Assembly (NCBI GenBank): GCA_004144935.1
Contig: SDZP01000044.1
Span: forward strand, 1-15,483
Source: Caulobacteraceae bacterium
Lineage (GTDB): Bacteria; Pseudomonadota; Alphaproteobacteria; Caulobacterales; Caulobacteraceae
DNA: 15,483 nt
Reading direction: 5' to 3'
Part shown: in pieces, positions 7,187-13,246 of the stretch
Numbering within the stretch: position 1 is the stretch's first letter
How the letters are laid out: each line of letters begins with the position of its first letter
Program-made: the position numbers and the translations under genes
The notes under the pieces: model-generated
The model's database searches: none
What the model saw: only the letters and a program-made list of their open reading frames with translations
What the model was told of the DNA's origin: nothing

Positions 7187-7926
7187 ACAAGACAGTTTTC
7201 GCCGCCATGGCCGGGGCCGTGGCGCTGGCCTTCGCCGGCGCCGCCGCGGCCGCCGACTACAGCGGCGCCCTGAACGACCCGGCCCGTCCGGCCGACCAGA
7301 AGGCCCGTGACGCGGCCCGCAAGCCGGCCGAACTGCTGGCCCTTGCCGAGGTCAAGCCCGGCGACAAGGTCGGCGACTTCATCATGGGCGGCGGCTACTT
7401 CACCCGCATCTTCGCCGCCGCCGTCGGCCCCGAGGGCCGCGTCTACGCGGTGCAGCCGGCCGAGTTCATCAGCTTCCAGGCGAAGTACGGCACGGACCAG
7501 GACGCGGTGGTCGCCGACTACAAGAACGTCACCCCCCTGCGCCCCTCGCTCGGCGCGGTGGCCTTTCCCGAGACGCTGGACGTCATCTTCACAGCCCAGA
7601 ACTACCACGACATGCACCTGAAGATGGCCCCCGAGCCGCTGGCCGGCATGGTCGACAAGGCGCTGTTCGCGTCGCTGAAGCCGGGCGGCCTGCTGGTCAT
7701 CGTCGACCACTACGCCGCCGACGGCTCGGGCACGCGGGATTCCGATTCCCTGCACCGCATCGACATCGCCACGGTGAAGGCGGAAGTGCTTGCCGCCGGA
7801 TTCGTGCTGGAGGGCGAAAGCGACATCCTGCGCAATCCGGCGGACCCGCGCACGGCCAGCGTCTTCGACGCCTCGATCCGCGGCAAGACCGACCAGTTCG
7901 TGCTGAAGTTCCGCAAGCCGAAGTAG
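7183..7926 (+). CDS. Exported methyltransferase-like protein, tandem paralogue of the preceding lipoprotein (COG4798-like)
   Basis: A 247-residue protein with an ordinary signal peptide (about residues 1-23, ending AAAA|ADY) and no lipobox cysteine, so it should be soluble in the periplasm or secreted. The mature part parallels the upstream protein nearly throughout: RDAARKPAELLALAEVKPGD, the glycine-rich loop VGDFIMGGGYFTRIF (residues 63-77), VGPEGRVYAV, FTAQNYHDMH, ASLKPGGLLVIVDHY, and a shared ending SIRGKTDQFVLKFRKP. The two genes arose by tandem duplication, with the later copy lacking the proline tether and gaining or keeping a different export signal. The ATGA overlap with the first gene implies translational coupling. 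The loop keeps GGG, as in methyltransferases, but no catalytic assignment is possible. A GC-rich hairpin follows the stop. The role is unknown. Confidence 0.82.
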   Translation: MNKTVFAAMAGAVALAFAGAAAAADYSGALNDPARPADQKARDAARKPAELLALAEVKPGDKVGDFIMGGGYFTRIFAAAVGPEGRVYAVQPAEFISFQAKYGTDQDAVVADYKNVTPLRPSLGAVAFPETLDVIFTAQNYHDMHLKMAPEPLAGMVDKALFASLKPGGLLVIVDHYAADGSGTRDSDSLHRIDIATVKAEVLAAGFVLEGESDILRNPADPRTASVFDASIRGKTDQFVLKFRKPK

Positions 7927-7938
7927 AACGGTCGCCCA

Positions 7939-7985
7939 GACAGGCCGCCGGCCCCTGCGGCAGGGACCGGCGAGCCCTGCCTGTC
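7939..7985 (+). terminator. Nested GC-rich hairpin after the methyltransferase pair
   Basis: GACAGGC (7939-7945) pairs with GCCTGTC (7979-7985). Inside it, CCGGCCCCTG (7948-7957) pairs with CAGGGACCGG (7961-7970) with one mismatch around a CGG loop. The structure starts 13 bases after the stop codon. There is no T-tract after it, so it is either a hairpin that acts with Rho or one that protects the 3' end. It is placed to end the two-gene transcript before hemA. Confidence 0.5.
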
Positions 7986-7986
7986 A

Positions 7987-8146
7987 GCTGAGAAACGTTC
8001 TCGCGAGACCCGCGACGATCGGCGGACTATTCTGCCTCCGTACAAATCCTTAATTGGACAGCAGTCGGTGATGGGGGATAAACCCCCCGCCAACTCACGA
8101 GAACAAGAGGGACCGGGCCTCGAGCCGAGGGCCGGACACAAGTCGA
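7987..8146 (+). promoter_or_regulatory. hemA leader and promoter region
   Basis: This 160-base stretch before hemA has no gene. It contains an exact 10-base palindrome TCTCGCGAGA (7999-8008), an AT-richer patch around 8038-8056 where a promoter might lie, and a small hairpin GGGGG-ATAAA-CCCCC (8073-8087) in the presumed leader. No FNR/FixK box (TTGAT-N4-ATCAA), which controls hemA in some alphaproteobacteria, was found. The last bases before the ATG lack a strong Shine-Dalgarno sequence. Exact promoter elements cannot be assigned by eye. Confidence 0.35.
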
Positions 8147-9373
8147 ATGGACTACAAAGCCGCGTTTCGGACCGCTGTGGAGCAGGTCCGGTCTGAAGGT
8201 CGCTACCGGGTGTTCGCGGATCTGAAGCGACACCGCGGCGCCTTTCCGCGCGCCACCTGGACGCGTGACGACGGCTCGTCCAAGGACATCATCGTCTGGT
8301 GTTCCAACGACTACCTCGGCCAGGGCCAGAACCCGGTCGTGCTTGACGCCATGCACGCGGCCATCGACGCCAACGGCTCGGGGTCGGGCGGCACCCGCAA
8401 CATCTCCGGCACCACCCACCACCACGTCGAGCTCGAGCGCGAACTGGCCGACCTGCACGGCAAGGACGCGGCCCTGCTGTTCACCTCCGGCTACGTGGCC
8501 AACGAGGCGACCCTGTCGATCCTCTACAAGGTGCTGCCCGGCCTGATCGTCTTCTCGGACGAACTGAACCACGCATCCATGATCGCCGGCATCCGCAACG
8601 GCGGCGGCAAGCGCCACATCTTCCGCCACAACGACCTCGAGCACCTCGAGAGCCTGCTGGCCGACGCCCCGCTGGACGCGCCCAAGCTGATCGCCTTCGA
8701 GAGCGTCTATTCGATGGACGGCGACATCGCCGACCTCGCCGGCACGGTCGCCCTGGCCAAGAAATACAACGCCATCACCTACCTGGACGAAGTCCATGCC
8801 GTCGGCCTCTACGGCGTGCGCGGCGCGGGCGTGGCCGAACGTGACGGTGTCATGGCCGACATCGACATCATCGAAGGCACCCTGGGCAAGGCGTTCGGCG
8901 TCATGGGGGGCTACATCGCCGGCGACATCGAGATGGTTGACGCCATCCGCAGCTTCGCCTCCGGCTTCATCTTCACCACCTCGCTGCCGCCGGCCCTGAC
9001 CGCCGGCGCGGCGGCGTCGGTCAAGTGGCTCAAGCAGCACAACGAGGTCCGCGAAATCCATCAGGAGCGCGCCGAGACCCTGAAGACCATGTTCCGCAAC
9101 GCCGGCCTGCCGGTCATGCCCTCGGTCAGCCACATCGTGCCGGTGATGGTCGGCGACCCCGTGCACTGCAAGATGGTCTCGGACATGCTGCTGGAAGACC
9201 ACGGCATCTACGTCCAGCCGATCAACTATCCCACCGTGCCGCGCGGGACCGAACGCCTGCGCTTCACGCCGACGCCGTTCCACACCGACGAGATGATGCG
9301 GGACCTCGTGCGGGCTATGGAAAAACTCTGGGCGCACTGTAATATCGCCCGCCTGGGCGGCGTTGCCGCCTAG
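8147..9373 (+). CDS. hemA: 5-aminolevulinate synthase (Shemin pathway)
   Basis: PLP enzyme that condenses glycine with succinyl-CoA to 5-aminolevulinate, CoA and CO2, the entry step of haem synthesis in alphaproteobacteria. It has 408 residues, as expected. Family marks include CSNDYLGQGQNP (52-63), GSGSGGTRNISGTTHHH (77-93), the TSGYVANEATLS segment, DELNHASMIAGIRNG (138-152), YLDEVHAVGLYG (212-223), and the PLP-binding lysine K248 in EGTLGKAFG, the same number as in Rhodobacter ALAS. The C-terminal part has PTVPRGTERLRFTPTPFHTDEM. These distinguish it from the related KBL/BioF enzymes. The ATG at 8147 gives the typical MDYKAAF-like N-terminus. It stands alone, convergent with the MucR gene 43 bases away, and its stop codon lies in the first of two hairpins. 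GlyA, encoded 640 bases further on, supplies glycine. Confidence 0.97.
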   Translation: MDYKAAFRTAVEQVRSEGRYRVFADLKRHRGAFPRATWTRDDGSSKDIIVWCSNDYLGQGQNPVVLDAMHAAIDANGSGSGGTRNISGTTHHHVELERELADLHGKDAALLFTSGYVANEATLSILYKVLPGLIVFSDELNHASMIAGIRNGGGKRHIFRHNDLEHLESLLADAPLDAPKLIAFESVYSMDGDIADLAGTVALAKKYNAITYLDEVHAVGLYGVRGAGVAERDGVMADIDIIEGTLGKAFGVMGGYIAGDIEMVDAIRSFASGFIFTTSLPPALTAGAAASVKWLKQHNEVREIHQERAETLKTMFRNAGLPVMPSVSHIVPVMVGDPVHCKMVSDMLLEDHGIYVQPINYPTVPRGTERLRFTPTPFHTDEMMRDLVRAMEKLWAHCNIARLGGVAA

Positions 9374-9409
9374 ATCCAAGCAAGAACGCCTTGGCGGCGT
9401 CGCCGCCTA
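9353..9409. terminator. Two tandem near-identical hairpins between convergent hemA and mucR
   Basis: GGCGGC-GTT-GCCGCC (9356-9370, with the stem extendable to CTAG bases around the hemA stop) and GGCGGC-GTC-GCCGCC (9393-9407) are two almost identical hairpins, each followed by TA. They sit in and just after the hemA stop codon and just before the end of the convergent mucR gene. The position fits a bidirectional transcription barrier. No T-run follows either hairpin, so classical intrinsic termination is not assured. Confidence 0.5.
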
Positions 9410-9416
9410 ACTGGAG

Positions 9417-9851
9417 CTACTTCCGCCGCACACCTTTCCCGAGCCCGATCTTCTTGGCGAAATCAGAGCGTCGCTCGGCGTAGGCTGGCGCGACCATCGG
9501 GTACTCCGGCGGCAGGCCCCATTTGCGGCGATAGTCTTCCGGCGACATGTCATAGCGGGCGCGCAGGTAGCGCTTCAGCATGGTCAGCCGCTTGCCGTCT
9601 TCCAGGCAGACAATGTAGTCGTGCTGCACCGAGCGGCCGATCGGCACGGCCGGCTTCGGCTTGGCCGCCGGCTGGACGGCGGTGGCCTCGCCGCCTTCGA
9701 GACCCTTCAGGGTTTCGTGGACGGTTCGAATCAAATCCGGCAGGGCGCTGGCGCCGATCGAATTGCGCGTCACATAGGCCGACACGATATCCGAGCCGAG
9801 CTGCAACAGCTCCGTGTCCGACGACTCCAGCGGTCGCATGCTGTCGGCCAT
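9417..9851 (-). CDS. MucR/Ros-family transcriptional regulator with altered zinc-finger ligands
   Basis: A 144-residue protein of the Ros/MucR family, DNA-binding regulators that recognise AT-rich sites and control surface polysaccharide, motility and cell-cycle genes in alphaproteobacteria. The N-terminal part (ELLQLGSDIVSAYVTRN, residues 14-30) is the oligomerisation region. A proline/alanine-rich linker (57-70) precedes the DNA-binding part (78-135) with VCLEDGKRLTMLKRYLRARYD, SPEDYRRKWGLP and YPMVAPAYAERRS. In canonical members the finger uses Cys, Asp (or Cys) and two His. Here C82 and D85 remain, but the His positions are Y95 and R99. I chose the ATG at 9851 over an in-frame TTG at 9875 because it starts close to the conserved N-terminus and has an AAAGG ten bases upstream. 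It is divergent from glyA and convergent with hemA. Family assignment is firm; targets are unknown. Confidence 0.93.
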   Translation of the reverse strand: MADSMRPLESSDTELLQLGSDIVSAYVTRNSIGASALPDLIRTVHETLKGLEGGEATAVQPAAKPKPAVPIGRSVQHDYIVCLEDGKRLTMLKRYLRARYDMSPEDYRRKWGLPPEYPMVAPAYAERRSDFAKKIGLGKGVRRK

Positions 9852-10014
9852 CGCTTCAAAACCTTTCAAACTCAATCACTAAGAGAACTCGCCGACTTCT
9901 TTCGAGTGGCTTGGCAAGGCGAACGCCTCGCCGCCAAGCCGGTTCCGATTGATCCCCTCGCTTCCAACCCTTAACAGGACGCGACCCCGCGCCCGTTGCC
10001 GCCGGAGAGACCCC
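9852..10014. promoter_or_regulatory. Divergent region between mucR and glyA
   Basis: This 163-base gap should carry both promoters. Next to mucR it is AT-rich, with TTCAAA repeated at 9855-9860 and 9865-9870, one helical turn apart. MucR proteins bind AT-rich DNA and often control their own genes, so this is a possible autoregulatory site, by inference only. Further right is a bulged hairpin CTTGGC...GCCAAG (9910-9938) enclosing AGGCG-AA-CGCCT. GGAGAG (10004-10009) five bases before ATG 10015 settles the glyA start. No riboswitch was recognised. Confidence 0.35.
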
Positions 10015-11304
10015 ATGACCGCCCACACCAAACTCGCCCCCGCCTTCTTCGGCGCCGATCTGGCCCAGGCCGATCCGGACATCGCCAAGGCCATCGATTT
10101 CGAACTGACGCGCCAGCGCGAACAGATCGAGCTGATCGCCTCGGAAAACATCGTCTCCAGGGCCGTTCTCGAGGCCCAGGGCTCGATCCTGACCAACAAG
10201 TACGCCGAGGGTTATCCCGGCAAGCGCTACTACGGCGGCTGCGAATACGTCGACGTGATCGAGCAGATCGCCATCGACCGGGCCAAGCAGCTGTTCGGGG
10301 CGGCCTACGCCAACGTCCAGCCGCACTCCGGCAGCCAGGCCAACCAGGCGGTATTCATGGCCCTGCTGAAGCCCGGCGACACCTTCATGGGCATGGACCT
10401 GGCGGCCGGCGGTCACCTGACCCACGGCAGCCCGGCCAACCAGTCGGGCAAGTGGTTCAAGCCGGTCAGCTACTCGGTGCGCCAGCAGGACCAGCTGATC
10501 GACTACGACAGTGTCATGGAGGTCGCCCAGGCCGAGAAGCCCAGGCTGATCATCGCCGGCGGCAGCGCCTACAGCCGGGTCATCGATTTCGCGAAGTTCC
10601 GCGAGATCGCCGACAGCATCGGGGCCTACCTGATGGTCGACATGGCCCACTTCGCCGGCCTCGTCGCCGGCGGCCACTACCCCAGCCCGGTGCCGCACGC
10701 CCATGTGGTCACCACCACCACCCACAAGACCCTGCGCGGCCCGCGCGGCGGCCTGATCCTCAGCAACGACGTGGATCTGGGCAAGAAGTTCAACAGCGCC
10801 ATCTTCCCCGGCATCCAGGGCGGCCCGCTGGAGCATGTCATCGCCGGCAAAGCCGTCGCGTTCGGCGAGGCGCTGCAGCCGTCCTTCAAGGATTACGGCG
10901 CCCAGATCATCGCGAATGCCGTGGCCCTGTCCGACAGCCTGCAGGCGGCCGGCCTGAACATCGTCTCGGGCGGCACCGACAGCCACGTCATGCTGGTCGA
11001 CCTGCGGCCCAAGAACGTCACCGGCAAGCTGGCGGAAGAGGCGCTGGAGCGGGCCCACATCACCACCAACAAGAACGGCATCCCGTTCGACCCGCTGCCC
11101 CCGACCAAGACCTCGGGCATCCGGGTCGGCACCCCGGCCGGCACCACGCGCGGCTTCGGCGAGGAAGAATTCCGGCAGATCGGCAAGTGGATCGGCGAGG
11201 TTCTCGACGGCCTGTCGGGCAACGAGGCCGGCGATCCGGCCGTCGAGGCCCGGGTGCGCGAAGAGGTCATCGCATTGACGCGGCGCTTCCCGATCTACAC
11301 TTAG
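10015..11304 (+). CDS. glyA: Serine hydroxymethyltransferase
   Basis: PLP enzyme that converts serine and tetrahydrofolate to glycine and 5,10-methylenetetrahydrofolate, the main source of glycine and one-carbon units. The protein has 429 residues, as usual. Motifs include IELIASENIVS (38-48), LTNKYAEGYPGKRYYGGCEYVD (59-80), QPHSGSQANQAVF (102-114), LTHGSPAN, DMAHFAGLVAGGHYPSP (209-225), and the PLP lysine K238 in VTTTTHKTLRGPRGG. The C-terminal part has KTSGIRVGTPAGTTRGFGEEEF. The open frame extends upstream to 9949, but the ATG at 10015 with GGAGAG just before it gives the family N-terminus and is clearly right. nrdR follows after 30 bases and the rib genes after that. Glycine made here is a substrate of HemA. 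Confidence 0.98.
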   Translation: MTAHTKLAPAFFGADLAQADPDIAKAIDFELTRQREQIELIASENIVSRAVLEAQGSILTNKYAEGYPGKRYYGGCEYVDVIEQIAIDRAKQLFGAAYANVQPHSGSQANQAVFMALLKPGDTFMGMDLAAGGHLTHGSPANQSGKWFKPVSYSVRQQDQLIDYDSVMEVAQAEKPRLIIAGGSAYSRVIDFAKFREIADSIGAYLMVDMAHFAGLVAGGHYPSPVPHAHVVTTTTHKTLRGPRGGLILSNDVDLGKKFNSAIFPGIQGGPLEHVIAGKAVAFGEALQPSFKDYGAQIIANAVALSDSLQAAGLNIVSGGTDSHVMLVDLRPKNVTGKLAEEALERAHITTNKNGIPFDPLPPTKTSGIRVGTPAGTTRGFGEEEFRQIGKWIGEVLDGLSGNEAGDPAVEARVREEVIALTRRFPIYT

Positions 11305-11334
11305 TAGGTCTAAGCGCCTCGGAGGGGCCACATC

Positions 11335-11802
11335 ATGCGTTGCCCGTTCTGCGGACACCTCGAAAGCCAGGTCAAGGACAGCCGCCCGTCGGAAGACGGC
11401 GCGGCCATCCGCCGTCGTCGCCTCTGCCCTGAGTGCGGCGGTCGGTTCACGACCTTCGAACGCGTACAGCTGCGCGAACTGACCATCCTCAAGCGCTCGG
11501 GCCGGCGCTCGCCGTTCGACCGTGAGAAGCTGGTCCGCTCGATCGCCATCGCCACCCGCAAGCGCCCGATCGATACCGAGCGGGTCGACCGCATGGTCAA
11601 CGGCATCGTCCGCCAGCTGGAAAGCATGGGCGAGACGGAACTGCCCAGCAGCGCCGTCGGCGAGATGGTCATGAAGGCGCTGAAGAGCCTCGATGACGTG
11701 GCCTATGTGCGCTACGCATCCGTCTACCGCGACTTCCGCCATACGGACGACTTCGCCAAGTTTCTCAGCGACGAGGGGCTGAACGAGGAAGCCGAGGACT
11801 GA
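11335..11802 (+). CDS. nrdR: Transcriptional repressor NrdR
   Basis: Zinc-ribbon and ATP-cone repressor of ribonucleotide reductase genes that senses ATP/dATP. The protein has 155 residues, the standard length. The zinc ribbon uses C3, C6, C31 and C34 (MRCPFCGH and RRLCPECGGRFTTFE). The ATP-cone spans about residues 49-139 and includes LKRSGRRSPFDREKL and YVRYASVYRDF. It lies 30 bases after glyA with GGAGGGG before the ATG, so glyA and nrdR are probably cotranscribed, an arrangement common in alphaproteobacteria. A 31-bp inverted repeat separates it from the riboflavin genes. No NrdR box was recognised in the window. Confidence 0.97.
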   Translation: MRCPFCGHLESQVKDSRPSEDGAAIRRRRLCPECGGRFTTFERVQLRELTILKRSGRRSPFDREKLVRSIAIATRKRPIDTERVDRMVNGIVRQLESMGETELPSSAVGEMVMKALKSLDDVAYVRYASVYRDFRHTDDFAKFLSDEGLNEEAED

Positions 11803-11809
11803 CCCTTGT

Positions 11810-11939
11810 TCCGCTCATCCCGGCGAAGGCCGGGATCCAGATACAGCCGCGGTGTTGGGCAATTGGACCATGAAGCTGTTCGAAACCGCATCCATTCGTG
11901 GGTTCCAGCTGGATCCCGGCCTTCGCCGGGATGAGCGGA
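11810..11939. repeat. 31-bp inverted repeat, paired GC-rich palindromic elements between nrdR and ribD
   Basis: Arm one (11810-11840) and arm two (11909-11939) are exact reverse complements over 31 bases, with a 69-base inner spacing or less. Each arm is itself a hairpin: TCCCGGC-GAAG-GCCGGGA in the first and its mirror in the second. The core reads TCATCCCGGCGAAGGCCGGG, a sequence type I recall as a high-copy intergenic palindrome in Caulobacter, Sphingomonas and relatives (established only from memory). Two units in opposite orientation resemble a BIME-like element. The right arm runs directly into the ribD ribosome-binding region. It may shape mRNA stability between nrdR and ribD or act as an attenuator, which is inference. 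Confidence 0.9.
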
Positions 11940-11946
11940 GAGGGGG
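11937..11946 (+). promoter_or_regulatory. ribD: ribD ribosome-binding region abutting the repeat
   Basis: GGAGAGGGGG lies 6-15 bases before the ATG at 11953. Its first three bases belong to the right arm of the 31-bp inverted repeat. This purine run favours ATG 11953 as the start over the GTG at 11947, which would overlap it. Confidence 0.5.
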
Positions 11947-11952
11947 GTGAAT

Positions 11953-12651
11953 ATGCGCGTCACCCTGAAACTGGCCACCTCCCTCGATGGCCGCATTGCC
12001 ACATCCTCGGGCGAGAGCCGCTGGATCACCGGCCCGGCCGCGCGCGAAGAGGTCCACCGCCTGCGCGCGATCCACCAGGCGGTGCTGGTCGGGGTCGAGA
12101 CCGCCATCGCCGACGATCCGGAGCTGACCGTCCGCCTGCCGGGCTTCGTCGGCATCCAGCCGGCCCGGGTCGTGCTCGACAGCCGCCAGCGCCTGCCGTC
12201 CAACACCAGGCTGGTGCATGAGGCCAATCGCCTCGACACCGTGGTGGTCTCCACGACCGATCCAAACAAGCGTTTGACTGACGCGGGGGTCACCGTGCTC
12301 AAGGTTGGGCAACAGGACGGCAGGCCCGATCTGCGCGAGGCGCTGGACGCCCTGTCCGACTGGTTGCTGTGGAAGATCACCGAGCGGCTGCCGACGGCGC
12401 TGCCGGAGTACTACGAGGGGTTCACCCCGTCGCTGCTGATCGAAGGCGGCGGGCAGGTGGCGGCCAGCTTCCTGAAAAGCGGGCTGGTCGACGCCATCGA
12501 ATGGTTCCGGGCGCCGATCGTGCTCGGCGACGAAGGCCGGCCGGCGGTCGGCGAGTTTGTGCTGAACCGGCTGGCCGATGCGCCGCGGTTCAAACGGGTT
12601 GCGGTCCATGAGGTCGGCGACGACCTGTGGGAGCGGTACGAAAGGCTCTGA
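11953..12651 (+). CDS. ribD: RibD-type 5-amino-6-(5-phosphoribosylamino)uracil reductase, without deaminase domain
   Basis: A 232-residue protein matching only the C-terminal reductase half of bifunctional RibD, which reduces the ribosylamino-pyrimidine with NADPH in riboflavin synthesis. Visible are VTLKLATSLDGRIA (residues 3-16), SRWITGPAAREEVHRLRA (22-39), VLVGVETAIADDPELTVR (44-61) and LLIEGGGQVAASFLKSGLVD (161-180). The N-terminal deaminase, with its HAE and PCxxC zinc motifs and about 145 residues, is absent, and the 150 bases to nrdR cannot encode it. A segment at 136-159 (SDWLLWKITERLPTALPEYY and on) before LLIEGGG looks like an insertion relative to typical reductases. I chose ATG 11953, two codons inside the GTG at 11947. 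It ends one base before ribE. A partner deaminase must be encoded elsewhere if the pathway is complete. A relative with another pyrimidine-reductase role cannot be excluded. Confidence 0.85.
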   Translation: MRVTLKLATSLDGRIATSSGESRWITGPAAREEVHRLRAIHQAVLVGVETAIADDPELTVRLPGFVGIQPARVVLDSRQRLPSNTRLVHEANRLDTVVVSTTDPNKRLTDAGVTVLKVGQQDGRPDLREALDALSDWLLWKITERLPTALPEYYEGFTPSLLIEGGGQVAASFLKSGLVDAIEWFRAPIVLGDEGRPAVGEFVLNRLADAPRFKRVAVHEVGDDLWERYERL

Positions 12652-12652
12652 G

Positions 12653-13246
12653 ATGTTCACCGGAATTGTCACCGACGTCGGACGGGTCCGCGCCGTCCGC
12701 CAGACCAACCGCGACCGCCGCTACGAGATCGAGACGGCGTACGACGTCGCCTCCATCGACATGGGCGCCTCGATCAGCCACGCCGGCTGCTGCCTGACCG
12801 TGGTCGAGAAGGGCGATACCTGGTTCGCCGTCGAGGTCTCGGCCGAGACCCTGGCCCACACCACGCTCGGCGACTGGGAGGAGGGCCATGCGGTCAACCT
12901 CGAACGGGCGGCGCGGCTGGGCGACGAGATGGGCGGCCATGTCGTGTCCGGCCATGTCGACGGGGTGGGAGAGGTGCTCTCCATCGAGCCCGAGGGCGGC
13001 TCGCACCGCTACCGCATCCGCGCGCCACGTCCCCTGCACCGGCTGATCGCCCCCAAGGGCTCGATCTCGGTCGAGGGCGTCTCGCTCACCGTCAACGAGG
13101 TCGAGGACGATGTCTTCGGCCTAAACATCATCCCCCACACCTGGGATGTGACGACCCTGGGCCGCCTGAAACCGGGTTCGAAGGTCAATCTCGAGATCGA
13201 CATGCTGGCGCGATACCTCGCGCGGTGGCAGGAGACCGCCTCATGA
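12653..13246 (+). CDS. ribE: Riboflavin synthase, alpha chain
   Basis: Catalyses dismutation of two 6,7-dimethyl-8-ribityllumazine molecules to riboflavin and the pyrimidinedione that is recycled to lumazine synthase. The protein has 197 residues. The start MFTGIV is diagnostic. Two lumazine-binding repeats are visible: residues 1 to about 96 with HAGCCLTV (43-50), and about 97-190 with GGHVVSGHVDGVGEV (94-108) and VEGVSLTVNEV (140-150). The frame is open further upstream, but ATG 12653 gives the exact family N-terminus, one base after the ribD stop. The stop overlaps ribB by ATGA. RibH, encoded two genes on, provides its substrate. Confidence 0.97.
   Translation: MFTGIVTDVGRVRAVRQTNRDRRYEIETAYDVASIDMGASISHAGCCLTVVEKGDTWFAVEVSAETLAHTTLGDWEEGHAVNLERAARLGDEMGGHVVSGHVDGVGEVLSIEPEGGSHRYRIRAPRPLHRLIAPKGSISVEGVSLTVNEVEDDVFGLNIIPHTWDVTTLGRLKPGSKVNLEIDMLARYLARWQETAS

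Noticed and set aside
7987..8146. FNR/FixK box or LexA (GTTC-N7-GTTC) site before hemA
   Set aside because: GTTC occurs once (7997-8000) without its partner, and no TTGAT-N4-ATCAA is present.
8147..9373. KBL/BioF (other alpha-oxoamine synthases) as the identity of hemA
   Set aside because: ALAS-specific segments such as YRVFADLKR, CSNDYLGQGQNP and the PTVPRGTERLRFTPTPFHT region fit 5-aminolevulinate synthase better.
8027..9379. Long minus-strand open frame opposite hemA
   Set aside because: Antisense shadow of hemA with His/Gly/Asp/Val-rich, motif-free sequence.
9856..11742. Minus-strand open frame of over 600 codons opposite glyA and nrdR
   Set aside because: It covers two unmistakable genes in the other direction, and its translation has no recognisable family.
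11810..11939. CRISPR array or transposon ends
   Set aside because: Only two units in inverted orientation, no regular spacers, no transposase and no target-site duplication seen.
11803..11952. FMN riboswitch (RFN element) before ribD
   Set aside because: The interval is occupied by the inverted repeat; I do not see the conserved RFN segments such as AGGGGCAGGGTG.
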